This document shows positions 47,054 to 59,001 of a stretch of DNA of 64,000 nucleotides, piece by piece. A program made the position numbers and the translations under genes. This DNA comes from Massariosphaeria phaeospora (lineage: Eukaryota; Ascomycota; Dothideomycetes; Pleosporales), in the NCBI GenBank assembly GCA_011032825.1, contig JAADJZ010000021.1:434001-498000 (forward strand), written 5' to 3'. The notes beneath the pieces were generated by a model. That model was not told the origin of the DNA and ran no database searches. It saw only the letters and a program-made list of their open reading frames with translations. The number at the start of each line of letters is the position of its first letter. The first letter of the stretch is position 1.

Positions 47054-48250
47054 GTCTGGCAACGCGAAAGCTTGGGTAGATTGACAGGCCTCCTACAGCG
47101 ATCGAGCCCATGTAAAGATCCTGACACGATATTTCTAACAGGAACAACTCGTATAGGCTGGGTCTGGTTGCGAAGTGAAGACAACACGAGGGCTTAGAAG
47201 ATTAGAAGATGATCGGGGTTGTGGTTCAAATGCTCGCGCTCGTACCATGAAATAGGATTAGCGCGGATTTCCAGTTCAATCTAGGTCCCGTCGATCTTCA
47301 TACGGACAAGGCTCAAGCTAGTGTGGACTTGTGCAAAAGCAGGTCGTTGACTAGCTAAGACTAACCTAATCAAACGCTAGTATCGTTCATAATGTATGTA
47401 CCACCTTAAATCGTGCTAACACCAGGATGCCTCATTCCAGTTCCATCTCAAGCTGTGCTGGACGACCATATTTCCTTTCCACGTTCAACTTGATACTGGT
47501 CTTTTATTCTGGCTATTGCCCAGATGCAGATGGAGTAACTCGAAATTGCTTTCTCTCGGAACCAGGAAGTGATTAGTTGTTGAGGCTTAGATGGTTAGCG
47601 AGCGGTCGTCTATCTGCTAAGGTACCCTCTCTATTTCATAGCTACCGTACTCTCGTCCAGGGCAGGTAAGTGGATGTGGATCACCAGGTTCTCAGCGCGA
47701 CGTGATCCGCATCGACTCATGCGTTATGCGCAAGGATGGGCGGTGAAATGTATAGAAAATAAGTAAGGTATATGTTGAGATCTTGGCAGTGGTGTGTATA
47801 TGTGCATGTATGTTGTTGGTGTTGTGTAGAAGATATAAGTGGATGGAGTGAGTCTGTTTGATAGTTATCTGTCTGTGGCATCAATATTCAATAAAACTCC
47901 CACGGATACACAATATTCTTGGAGAATGGCTTATCCGTATTAGCAGAAATTTGAATAGATATAGCTGGAGGACATATGTAAGGCATTCGTGGTTAAATTG
48001 ATAGTGAGGAATCTGCTACAGTGGCCAGGCCCGCGGGCCGGCTGCAGGTGAGTTGGTACTCTGAGTCAGCCCTATACCTGTTTAGGCATGAATCGAAGAC
48101 TTTCGTGTATCAGTAAAGTGGGGGAACTCAAGTGGGGAACTTCAAAATTGGTGACGTTACAAGTGGGAGACCACGGCTATCTCACTCGGCGCATTTAAGT
48201 CGTTAGGCTATAAATTATTTCATTCCAAAATTTCACATAAATCAGAACCA
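47054..48250. other. Intergenic, 1.2 kb
   Basis: AT-rich, with no gene-like frame. It should contain the promoter of the Zn2Cys6 gene. Confidence 0.55.
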
Positions 48251-48339
48251 GGTCGCTTAGCTCAGTTGGTTAGAGCGTGGTGCTAATAGATCTTCTCTGT
48301 GACACGCCAAGGTCGCGAGTTCGACCCTCGTAGTGACCA
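48251..48339 (+). tRNA. tRNA-Ile(AAU): tRNA-Ile (anticodon AAU) with a 15-nt intron
   Basis: The acceptor stem pairs GGTCGCT with AGTGACC. The D-arm (TAGCTCAGTTGGTTAGAGC) and T-arm (GGTCGCGAGTTCGACCCTCG-like, with the GTTCGAC loop) are standard A and B boxes. The anticodon stem is TGGTG/CGCCA with loop CTAATAA once the intron 48289-48303 is removed; the intron sits one base 3' of anticodon AAT, the usual position. The spliced length is 74 including the discriminator A at 48339. Confidence 0.95.
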
Positions 48340-48917
48340 TTACACATCTTTTTTGCTTTTAGTTTAGGCCGTTGGCTCTTCGTTTGCCGCACCTTTTTTA
48401 TGCCCTGTGTTTCTACGAGGTCAATCTTTTTTAGCAGTTTGTCTCTCTTCGGCAAAGCTTGTTACCGCTCTAGCACAGCAGAGGATTTGTCCAAACAGCA
48501 CACTATCTGATCATCAGTGTGCAACAACTAAGTTCAGGAGCTGTTAACGGCGATAAACTTTGACATAAACCTTCAGAGTAAGGATTCTAGTGCACTAATC
48601 TCAAAGAGGTTGAGGTTAAGGTGAACGAGGCTGTTAAAGAGCGAGGTGCCCTGCCTTGGGTTTCCTCATCTGGCTCCTTCTTCAAAAGCAACCGGGACTG
48701 TATAACGCAAGAACAAAGGAAGGCCTGCTATGAACTGCTTGCGCAAACTTTCTCTGTATAACGCAATGCCTCCATAATATAGAAACCAGTCATACCCCGC
48801 ATCCTGTTCACATCATCCTGCTATTCATTCCTGAGATACAAGACGCAACGCAAGACAATAGGTATAGTTTGGCGATAATCACTGTTTAAGTGGCTGACTT
48901 TCCTAGATCTGAAGATA
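48340..48917. other. Intergenic, tRNA terminator and promoter of small secreted protein
   Basis: A T-run (CTTTTTTGCTTTT) starts about 10 bp after the tRNA and should end Pol III transcription. A possible 5'-UTR intron (GTATAG...TTCCTAG) lies near 48861-48905, just before ATG 48918. Confidence 0.6.
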
Positions 48918-49154
48918 ATGCGCCTTTCATCCGTTCTCATCTTGCTCGCTGGCTCCGTCTCAGCTGGACCGGCCGCCTACGGCGCGTGTCAAGGCGGATG
49001 CGCTAAAATTGTTATGGCGTGCTACGCAGCCGCTGGGTGTACCTGGGGAGCAACAATGGGTGCTTCTGCCCCTCCCACAATTATCGCTTGCAACACTGCC
49101 TTTGGTAGTTGTCAAGCTGTGTGCGCAGCGTTGCTGTTAGCACCAACACTGTAA
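48918..49154 (+). CDS. Small secreted cysteine-rich protein (Zys3-like)
   Basis: 78 residues, intronless coding part. It has a clear signal peptide (MRLSSVLILLAGSVSAGP), then a short mature chain with seven cysteines and many Ala/Gly. The pattern ACQGGCAKIVMACYAAAGC, APPTIIACNTAFGSCQAVC matches a fungal family related by name to Chlamydomonas zygote-specific Zys3. Members are abundant in ascomycetes and of unknown function. The odd Cys count leaves one unpaired, or suggests dimer formation. It is too short to assign a role; an extracellular one is likely from the signal peptide. Confidence 0.85.
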   Translation: MRLSSVLILLAGSVSAGPAAYGACQGGCAKIVMACYAAAGCTWGATMGASAPPTIIACNTAFGSCQAVCAALLLAPTL

Positions 49155-49976
49155 GGTAAGCGGGATGAACAGCCTGCCTGCATGAAGAGTGTAACAATGA
49201 GATGGTAGGAGGTGGTCGGCCGAACTTGGGCGGGTGGACAATTATTGGGAAAGATGGTACAGTGGAGAGATGCGGGAGACCTCAATACGTATTTCGAGAA
49301 CGATAGGGGCGGGAGCCCTACTACATCACGTTAAAGTAGTAATTTCATGTGTTTCCGGATGGCTCCTATGCTGTCCGAGGTACCGAGATCGTGTCGCAGT
49401 GTAGAATGCAGTGAAAACAAAAGTATTGTGTATTGTTCTGTTGTGTTCGTGCTGCCCTCTCAAAGGGCTAGCAGCGGGGTCTATTTACATGACGTATCTG
49501 TAATGCAGCTGAGGTAAGAGGTACTCGATAAGTGAGGAAGTAGCACCAGAACACCAGCACAGGATCTGCTTCTCCTCATAACCGCAACAGATCGTGTTGA
49601 AGCATACGGTGGAATCGTATCTATTTCTTGCACTGATGTGAATCGTGGGCTGTGATGTCAGCTTGGGTGAGGTTAAGGTTCTATCGATAAAAAGGATTTT
49701 AGGTCTGCGGGGCACTGACTCAGAGCGTGACCGTCGCGTGTCTAGCGCGCTTCGGCCGCGTCGGTTTCCAACCGCGTCGGGACGGAACGTTTTGGGCCGC
49801 TGGCCGACAGTCCTTATCAATCGCCTCACCTATACACCGTTCCAACGGCGCCGTCCAGATCGCATCACCTCTACCGCTCCATCCTGCCTGCGCCGGTCGC
49901 CACCAGGCCAGCCCCGTGTAACTCGACACCCCAACCACAAGCCTTCCCACACGATGCTGCAGTGACTCAGGTCAAT
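49155..49976. other. Intergenic, nothing recognised
   Basis: 822 bp, with overlapping chance frames on both strands between 49480 and 49960. The PIF1-like promoter should lie here. Confidence 0.55.
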
Positions 49977-52312
49977 ATGCCTGAGAAGGTCAACCCCAGC
50001 ATGAACAATATAGCGAATCCTCATGAACAGGCCCAGGTCTCTATAAGTAGCCGGGGGTTAAAGAAATCAAAGAAGAGAGATCACAAGAGTAAAGGCCACT
50101 CCGGACACAACGGTTCATCCAAAAGACAGCATACTCGTACGGCAAATCCAAGCTCAGTACAGTCTACATCAATGCCAAATCATACCTCTGGCGCATCATT
50201 CCCGACTCATGCCGTGCAGAGGCCGGTTGACGTAATCAGTCTAATCGACGATGACATTCCAATGAAGCCACCGACCAACCCAAGTAACCAGAGCCGCCTT
50301 GAGAAGCATTGCCCGTCGCAGCCGCTACCGATTGCTCCACATGTCGCTCTACCGAAGGCTCCATTCCCACCATCTGGCTTTGCGGGCTCGCAGCATGCCC
50401 CAGTTGAGATACCGTCGAGTGACACGTCATCAGAGACGGACACTAGCAGACCACCACCTCTAGGCATGGTGTCAAGCGATCAGAATGATACCCCGAGTGA
50501 CATCGTACCCATAACCGAGCCAGTACTGTGCAAGGAGCAGGATGACCTTGTGGAATTGATCGTCAGTGGCAAGAACGTGTTTTACACAGGCTCGGCTGGC
50601 TGTGGAAAGTCTACAGTATTGAAAGCTTTCCATAGACGTTTCCAAGCCTTGGGCAAACGTGTAAAGATCGTTGCTCCAACTGGACGGGCAGCACTGGATA
50701 TTAATGGCTCCACTACATGGACATATGCTGGATGGACACCCGACTCTCACAAGAAGCCATTGGAGGAACTGAAGGCCCGTGCTCATGGAAAATTTGTTAG
50801 AGCGCGGCTCTGGGAGACTGACGTTCTCGTTATGGACGAAATCAGCATGGTGGAGAATCTTCATTTCGAGCGCCTCAATGTTATCATGAAAGAAGCTCGA
50901 AATGACCAACGGGCATTCGGAGGGGTGCAGCTTGTTGTAACAGGGGATGTGAGTATTGCCGATGAATTGATTACAATGCTCGTATTGAGACTATGCCCAG
51001 TTCTGTCAACTACCACCGGTCAAGCCTTTTCAGCATTGTATTGAGTGCGGAGTGGAACTCATTTCGATCAAAGAAGGTACAGAGTACAAATGCCGTACCC
51101 ATGGTCTATACTATGACATCGACAAGTGGGCCTTCCGAAGTGCTGCGTGGAAAGTGAGTGTTTCCCTGTAGAATATTTTACTCGCGCTAAAACTTTTCAG
51201 GAATGCAATTTTGAGCATGTCAACCTTACCGAGATCCACCGGCAGAGCGATGTTGTCTTTATCAACATTCTTCAGAAACTGCGTCTGGGTCATCCTCTGC
51301 TTGTGACTGACACGCATATACTCCTGAACCACGAGTCAGAGACAAGAAATGCTATCAAGCTGTTCGCAACACGGGCAGAGGTGAAGCGTGTCAACGATGA
51401 GATGTTCGCTAAATTACCCACCACAGCTCGAGTGTACAGATGCTTGGATTATTTTCACTGGAACCAAAAACATGTCAATTTAGAGAGCAAGTCATTTCGA
51501 AACCCCGATGACTCGCTTAGAGCACTTAGCGATCATCGATTCGAGTCCTATATGCAGCTCAAGAAAGGCATGCTCGTTGTCTTGCTTACCAATCTCGACA
51601 TTGGCGCGGCCCTCGTCAACGGATCCCAAGGCACCATTCAGGGGTTTGAAGAATACGATCCGAAGAAAATGCCGAAAGCCTCTCAGGCTTCACGTAAGGC
51701 TAGGGAGAAGGAGGTGGACTCTTACGCGAGTGACGTGCCCACTCTGGGTGGCGACCATGCCCAAATGCGCGAAGACCATATTCGAGAATACGTGAGCCGG
51801 GCGAGCTATAAAGCATGGCCAATTGTCACCTTTCTCAATGGAGTTACTCGCACCATCTACGCCGATTGTACGGTGAATGAGCTTGGGGACGACGCACCCC
51901 ACAGTCTGCTTTCCAGAACTCAAATTCCTCTCATGGCGGCGTGGGCGATAACCATGCACAAATCCCAGGTCCGTAATTCTGTACTGTACAGTGAGAAGTC
52001 CTAACCGTTGGCAGGGTATGACACTGAATCGAGTCATTGTCAACCTTGCGAAATCCTTCGAGCAAGGTCAAGCTTACGTTGCCTGTGAGTGAATTCTGTG
52101 CAAACACAGTCAACGCCTTGGCGATGTTGGAACTTACTCTCCGTCTCAAACTTTGCTACGCCCCAAAAAGACACTCATAGCTGACCATATTTTCAGTGTC
52201 CCGGGCACGCTCTCTTGAGGGCCTCAAAGTCGAGTCGTTTCCGGATTCTGCGCAGGGCGGAGGGAATGTCCAAGTGAAAGAATTTCTTCGCGAAAAGTTC
52301 GGTATAGAGTAA
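49977..52312 (+). CDS. PIF1-like ATP-dependent DNA helicase
   Basis: 5'-3' superfamily 1B helicase. Five exons: 49977-50948, 51001-51153, 51201-51968, 52015-52084 and 52197-52312, giving 692 residues. Motifs: Walker A GSAGCGKST (205-213), motif Ia IVAPTGRAA, Walker B VMDEISMV (Asp287, Glu288), GDFCQLPPV made by the first splice, and near the end MHKSQGMTLNRVIV and the splice-made ALSRARSLEGL (motifs V and VI). The first 170 residues are basic and disordered and contain VDVISLIDDD (84-93), a SUMO-interaction-like motif. After motif III there is an unusual insert with Cys337, Cys340, Cys355 and His358. PIF1-type repair or telomere work is inferred from family. Longest open frames break at introns, so the gene can look like two fragments, but it is intact. 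Confidence 0.9.
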
Positions 52313-53741
52313 GATGTCTGCAGGCTGCAGTCCACATCACCAACCGAATCTGGTTGTTGAAAACCAACTTTACCGGTTCCAGTCACCATAAAGCAAGAGC
52401 TGGGACTTGACGAATGATGATACTTCATATTGTTAGTTATTGGATTTGCCGTTAGGAGATCTAACTAAAAGATTCTGTTATTGGGTAAAAATTTCTTGAC
52501 TTGTTAGGTCGTCTTTGCTCACGGATAGTCAGTTAATCTCACTAGAACTTGGACTGGATATCCCTCTACACTGCCATCAGTTGGACCCAAATTTAACTCG
52601 CCATCTTTCAAAGAGAATCTAAATAGTAAGCTGATTGTGCCCATACCAATTACATATCTTTACAGCTAGATGAGTTACAACCCGGTTTGGAATGGATACG
52701 TCGATTTGTTTCTCGCCACTGTATTTGTTTGAAGGAAGGTTGTTTGGCTGGTCTCAACCGTGAGACTGTCTGATCTACAAACATGCAGTTGCACCACTCA
52801 CTAACTTTCGGTTGCTAGCTAATAGCAGGTAAGACTCTAACAAGCAGTCAAAGCAGCCACACTAATCAGCATGCAGCGGGTACTCTTTCATGGGCTGACT
52901 GAAATACCTTAGTGACGCTCTATCATGCTGTCTTCAATCTCATCAAAAGATTTCGCCAATTTATCATGATTCACCAGTGGTTCTAAACAGGGACTTCGCA
53001 GCACACTCAACTGGTAAGTTTCTTCTTACCATTATATCGGTTGTTTATCTGAAACATCCTTTTAATTACGAAGAGGCGCCGGAGTAAGTACGGACAAATG
53101 GATAGTAGGCTTGGCACTCATATATATGCCTTCAATCAAGTTAAGGCGCTAACCACTCGGCAGTTCACGTTTGAATCTCTTTGGACAGAGCGAAAGTAAA
53201 ACTTGTTAATGTGAAGCAGTTGACGCGCGGTGGATGCGCCTGTTTTTTTGTATTGAGTAAGACATCTCTACGTCGGACGATTTGACCCCGGATAGGCCAG
53301 AGAAGGCAATAACGTTTGTATACTCTCGAGGGACTGTATGAATGAAGAGTCGTCTCTTCATCTACGCGTAGGGTGCTTGAGGTCATTTGCCCGCGATTTT
53401 CGTTAGTCCCCGCTCACCTACTTCGCGACAATATCACTGCTAATTGTTATTGGTATAACTTTTGAACCACAACATCACAACTGGATCACGCGAAAGGTTG
53501 CACTCAATCACTTCCCTTTTGAGTGAGATGTCCGGTTTGCTCGACAATTTTAGGCCTGTGGTTTACTGTTCACAGTGTACTACTCAATTTTAGGAACGAC
53601 ATACTATATCAGTGGGTGCTCTGCGGTATATACACTCCTATTCTCCGCTTTCTTCTGCCTCTGAAATACGGAAGAAACACTTACGCTCTTTTTTGTTTGC
53701 TACTAAACGCTTTATATTTCTCTTTGCATAAGACACATGAA
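52313..53741. other. Intergenic, 1.4 kb, AT-rich
   Basis: AT-rich compared with its flanks. No coding frame, tRNA or repeat recognised; mutated remnants of a mobile element cannot be excluded. Confidence 0.55.
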
Positions 53742-54916
53742 ATGTTTCTCACCGCACTTGCTCTCGTTGGTAGCACCGGACTAGCTGCGGCCCATCCCTT
53801 CACCCTTTCCTCCCGAGACATCGAGCCGTTCCCTGCGGGCACTTCCTGGGACATCGTGCTCAATGGAGGAGGTTCTATCGACAAGATTAGCCAAGTCATA
53901 GAGGATGACTACCAAGTCATCGATATCGATTTGTTCGACACAAGCAAGGAGACCATCTCAGACCTAAAGGCCAGCAAGAAAGTGATCTGCTATTTCAGTG
54001 CGGGTTCGCAGGAAGGCTGGCGCTCAGACTCTGACGAATTCAAGAATGGTGATGTTGGCAACGCTCTTGATGGCTGGCCGGACGAGAAGTGGGTTGATGT
54101 CAAGTCGGATAATGTCCGGAATATTATGAAGAAGCGTATCAAGATGGCTGCTGAAAATGGCTGTACAGCGATTGATCCTGACAACGTCGACGGGTTTGTA
54201 AGTACACCACCTGCTGTATAGCTCTTTACTTGATCGTCGCTAACTTAACTTGACCTAACCAGAGCGAAGGCCAGGACGGCTTCGGCTACGACAAAAGCGC
54301 ATACGTCGATTACCTCCGATTCCTCGCCCAGGAAGCCCAAACCAACAACCTCGCCATCGGCCTCAAGAACGCCGTCGACTTGATCCCCGAAGTGGTCAAC
54401 TTCATGCAATTCGCCATCAACGAGCAATGCCACGAGTTCCGCGAGTGCGACCAGTACAAGCCCTTCACCGCCGCCAACAAAGCCGTCTTCAACATCGAAT
54501 ACGGCGGCAAGTCGTGCGAATCGCCCAGCGGCGTCAAGCTGTCGACGCTCATCAAGCCGGCAGATCAGGGGTTGAATACGTTGGGTGGAGTGTGTGCTGG
54601 AGGGCAGAACGGGCAGCCGCCTGCACAACCGCAGTCTTCGAACAAGGCTGGACCCAATCCTACGTCTCCTGTACCGTCTCCTTCTCTACCCGCGCCTTCT
54701 CTGCCGACTCCGCTTCAACCAACGTCTTCTCGAGCTGTGCCGTCGCAGTCGCCCACTCCAACACAGACCAGTGCGCCTCAGCCGGCGCCAACCTCTCGCC
54801 CGACACCAACTTCTGCTCCAGAAGAAGCACCCGACCCAATTCCTTCGCGCAATCCGTGGGATTGGGATAGCCGACCCTGGGGGTACCACTGGGGCAAGAA
54901 TCGATGGGGTCCGTGA
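53742..54916 (+). CDS. Secreted GH114 glycoside hydrolase (endo-alpha-1,4-polygalactosaminidase-like)
   Basis: TIM-barrel enzyme expected to cut alpha-1,4-linked galactosamine polymers such as those in fungal cell walls and biofilm matrix. Two exons, 53742-54197 and 54263-54916, giving 369 residues. Signal peptide MFLTALALVGSTGLAAAHP. Family motifs: SWDIVLNGG, YQVIDIDLFDTS, KVICYFSAGSQEGWRSDSDE and GCTAIDPDNVDGF, with the likely catalytic Asp residues, then LAIGLKNAVDLI and FNIEYGG. The catalytic part ends near residue 285. A Pro/Ser/Thr-rich linker then leads to a short Trp-rich end (five Trp in the last 21 residues). The frame is open upstream of 53742, but the signal peptide fixes the start. 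Confidence 0.9.
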
Positions 54917-55983
54917 TGAGTAGATATACTTGGGGGAGTCTTTTTCCATGTCCGCGCATTGAGTGGCGTAGATATTCACGAGCAACGAATCTTAGAAGTA
55001 TAGCTTTCCAGATGCGATCTGCTTGGGCACGATAACCATATTGGAGCTCTCGAGCCGCACAAACATGTTGTGATATGCTCTACCGTCTATTCCTCAACCT
55101 CCAACTCCTCCTCGTTAGCTTAGGTTAGCTCATATACCCTGTATTAGTCTGCCACAGTTGAAAAGTCCAGTTTATATCTTGCTCCATGTAGTGTAACGTT
55201 TACTGCAGCAGTAATCTCGAATAATGATCGTGGTTGCCACTGTCATCGAAGTCTACGGTACAACTGACGACATCGAACAGGCACACGACACCAGTGCAGA
55301 TTGGGCAGCTCGGGCAGCTCAGGCGCACGCCACGGACGGAGCGAGCGGGGACGGCGCCAGCCTCCCGTAGTACCATCCAACAAGTTATGTACAACGGTAA
55401 CACCTCGGGACGCGTCCGTGCGGTACGGTGAGAATTCGGCAGAAGTTAGAATGTTTGTCGATGTAGTGTTGCATCATTTACTCCTTCTCCAAAGTGCTCT
55501 TTTTCTTCGAACCTTCTCACTATGCTGCCTCGTCCAGCACAGTATCCCGATCAAATGTCGTCAACTTACATGCAACAGGGGAGCCTCTCCAGCCCGCCAT
55601 GCCCTCCAAGTGCTTAAACCCGCGCCTTATCGCAGTCAAGATTTGGCTCGGAGCACAGTGCATTCACAGCTGCCTAAAGCGGCGGCGGGGCCTGAAGCTT
55701 CCGATTTAGGCATCTCCAGCAGGCATGTCCGATTCGCCGGAGTGTTTGATTGTGCAGGGGTAAGCTCGGGGGAGCTGCTGCTGGGTGAACATTGAACACC
55801 ATGCGCGCATACCATATCAACCGTGGTTGACTATGATGAGGCCGTGCAGAGCCCAGGTCCGCGGTGCCTGCTAGGTAGGCTTGTGGCAAGTGGGAAGGGG
55901 AGGGGGCGGTTTATTTATTAGATGGCCATGTTCCGCTTCGTGCAGTCACTGCCGTGTGTTCCTGCTCCCCTCGTGCCATCACG
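54917..55983. other. Intergenic, 1.1 kb
   Basis: No supported gene. A TTTATTTATT TATA-like stretch at about 55911-55920 precedes the S41 gene. Confidence 0.55.
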
Positions 55984-58433
55984 ATGGTCCTGTTCAACGC
56001 CATCGCGGGCTTTTCTTTGGCCTCGATTGCTCTAGCGTCGCCTCCGCAACTCCATGCGCGCCAGAATGCATCGTCGCCGTGCGCGCAAGTGAGTGCGTCT
56101 GTGGCCGCGCAAGCGGCTGTCGCAGTCGCGACGCCGACTGTGGCGGCTTCGTTGGCGTACTCGTGCATCACGAGCGTGCCCTTCAACCAGAGCGCAGCGC
56201 TGGATTTGTTGGCCTCAATTGTGCCGTACTTCAGGTGGCAATCTAACACAGTATGGCTGAAAGATCCCCCGAAAGAGTACGCAGAGAAAGTTCAACCTGC
56301 TGTGGATATCTGGGGTGGGTTGAAGGAGATCAAGTCGAAGGCTGAGAGTGGGTCGTACGACAATGAATTCGACGTATGTACTTTCGACGGGATTACCATT
56401 TGCTGCTGCAAGGTCACTGACAATGGGTAGTTCGGCTTCGAGCTTTACACCCTGCTGCAGAGTACTCATGACGGACATTTCGTAAGTTAGGAGTCTCCTC
56501 AAACCGTTTCGAGTATGCTGACCAATATCCAGGTGTTTGTACCCGACGTCGTTGGCACTGTTTTCAATTGGGCTCGACCCGTTCCCCTAGTCTCCATATC
56601 TAATGGCAAGGATCTGCCTAAGCCTTTCGTATACCCAGATGTACTGGCTGAGGTGCTTGGAAACACCACTTTCACACCGTCTGCCATCACAAAGATCAAC
56701 GGAGAAGATGCGCTGGAGTATCTGGAAAAGGTGGCCCAACGCGGTTCACTCCAAGATCGGGACGCGCTGTACAACAATGTCTTTTACCAGCTGGCTGCGG
56801 TGTCTCTTGGTCCAACGGGCTCGGGTATTGGAACCTTCGCCGGTTCCGGACGAGGTCGATGGGTGAGTCTGTCTTAAACGCATCGAAAACGCTAGCTGGA
56901 CAAATATACTAACTGTTGCAGGTATACCCAGGTCCGGAGACAAAATTGGAGTTCGAGAACGGAACCTCTATCACGTACACCAACTTCGCTAGGGTCCTCA
57001 TTCCGTTCGACGGCATTAGCAGCGGCGAATACTTGTACAGCAAATGGTTTACTGAATCTGAACTTATAGAAACGGAGGCAGAATCCGCCCCCGCCCCTTC
57101 CAACTCATCTACGCCGACGGCCAGCTCCCTCCCCGCCCCGGGGTACCCACCACCAGTGATCCGCGAAGAGAACAATCTGATTGGCGGTTACTACCTCGAG
57201 AAGGACTACTCGGATGTCGCGGTCCTGTCAGTTCCGTCTTTCGTCGGTATTGAGGCACAGGTGCAGTTCCAACAGACCGCCGAGAAGTTCCTTGGTGCCG
57301 CCAAAGCTGCCGGAAAGAAGAAGCTGATCATCGACGTTTCGGCCAACGGCGGTGGCACAATCCTACTGGGCTACGATCTCTATAAGCTACTCTTCCCGCG
57401 AGGCGTTGGTCACGCCGCAGGCGATCGTTTCAGAGCCTTTGAAAGCACCGATCTCCTCGGCCATAAGTTCTCCAAGGTCGCTGAAGGTCTACCGCGCGAG
57501 CTTGCCGACCCGGAGCAGAATGAAACGTTGTACAATTTGCAATACGACGTTGTCTCATCCATTTTTAACTATCAGACCGATGTAGATGTCAACGACGAGA
57601 ATTTCGAGAGCTGGGAGGATAAATTTGGGCCGGTCAAGGTGAAAGGTGACAACTTCTCCTCTTTGATCCGCTGGAATTTGTCGGATGTTGAGACCCCGCT
57701 CAACTCTGGCGGTATCTTCGTCCATGGGTATGGCAAACTTACGAATTACACGCAGCCATTCGCTGCAGAAGATATCGTGGTTGTGTCGGACGGCTACTGC
57801 GCGTCTACATGCACCATCTTCTCGGAACTCATGCGCCAACGTGCAGGCGTTAAGTACATTTCCTTGGGTGGTCGAGCGAAGCCTGGCATCACACAAGCCG
57901 TTGGCGGCGTGAAGGGAACCAACAACTTCCCGTGGGACAGCATCCAGTTCCTGGCGCAGTATACAATAACCAATCTGTCGTCCACGCCCAAAGAAGCCCA
58001 GTACTACAACTCGACCGAACTAGGAGAGTACTGGAGCAAGACGCCTTTCGTCCGCCAAGCTATCGGCTCCTCCATCAACGTCAATTTCCGTGACGGCATC
58101 CGCGATGGCGACGAGACCCAAACACCACTGCAGTTCGTGTACGAGGCCGCCGATTGCCGCATCTTGTACACGAAGGAGATGACAGTCGATATCACGGCTA
58201 TCTGGAAAGCAGCTGCCGACTCGACATGGGGCGGAAAGAGCCACTGCATTGCGGGTGACCTAGGAGGCTACGGCAAGAAGACGAACAGGAGGAGCCGGAC
58301 TGCAGAAGACAAGGTGTTGGAGAGGAGGATGAAGCAGTGGAGAAAGAGCCTGAACGTAGCGGATTACCCGTTGGATCTGTATACGGATTTGACGAAGGCC
58401 CGGTTGGACATGAATGGGTACATGTGGCCGTAA
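55984..58433 (+). CDS. Secreted peptidase S41-family protein (tail-specific protease-like)
   Basis: Extracellular or vacuolar Ser peptidase-like protein of a fungal S41 branch. Four exons: 55984-56373, 56431-56481, 56533-56862 and 56922-58433, giving 760 residues. Signal peptide MVLFNAIAGFSLASIALAS. The 51-bp exon 2 encodes FGFELYTLLQSTHDGHF, a conserved S41 start region, directly joined to VFVPDVVG. A PDZ-like region precedes the catalytic part: LIIDVSANGGG and VVVSDGYCASTC, with putative nucleophile Ser552. A Ser/Pro linker follows GEYLYSKWF. Several N-glycosylation sites (NQS, NSS, NLS) fit secretion. Activity on peptides has not been tested from sequence; ATG 55984 is chosen for the signal peptide, though the frame is open upstream. 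Confidence 0.9.
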
Positions 58434-59001
58434 GCGGGGAGATGGTGCGCTCCAGAACGTAGAAGGTGGTGTTCTTATGTCAATCCAACCAAGTAATTTC
58501 TACCACAAGCCATTGCTTTTCTGGGCTGCGGTTGATGCTGTATGTGGGGAGGGGCCAAGCGTGTCGATGTGAGCCGGCACGGAACGTCTTGTTCGTGGCC
58601 TTGATGTCTGTGGCCAGGTTTTGGGGCGCGTCATTGTTGCAGGCGACTGTGGGTCCGATATGGAGGCAGACGGTGGCGAGCGCCGAGCGCCGAGCTACAA
58701 AGTGGGTGGGTTAAAGTCATGCACAAGAGTGCCCCATGCCCCTCCTCTGTTTCCCACACGATATCATGACGCTCGACGTCACCTGCATCATGGCCTTCCT
58801 CGTCCGCAGCATAGCGCGATGATGCCGTTCCCAGCTCGTCGCAGTCGTGACCGATCGTACCGCAATCCCAGGAGTATAACCCCCCCCTCGGATGCGTCTG
58901 ACGAAGCCTCATTCATCCCACCGTACGCCACACCCCATGTATAGCCACACGCCCACATTAAGGTCAAATCACATACTCTCACGCCTGGGCACTCTCCTCG
59001 C
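58434..59001. other. Convergent intergenic region
   Basis: 568 bp between two 3' ends; no gene-like features. Confidence 0.55.

Noticed and set aside
50949..51200. PIF1-like gene as a broken pseudogene in two pieces
   Set aside because: Standard introns at 50949-51000 and 51154-51200 restore one frame with all helicase motifs.
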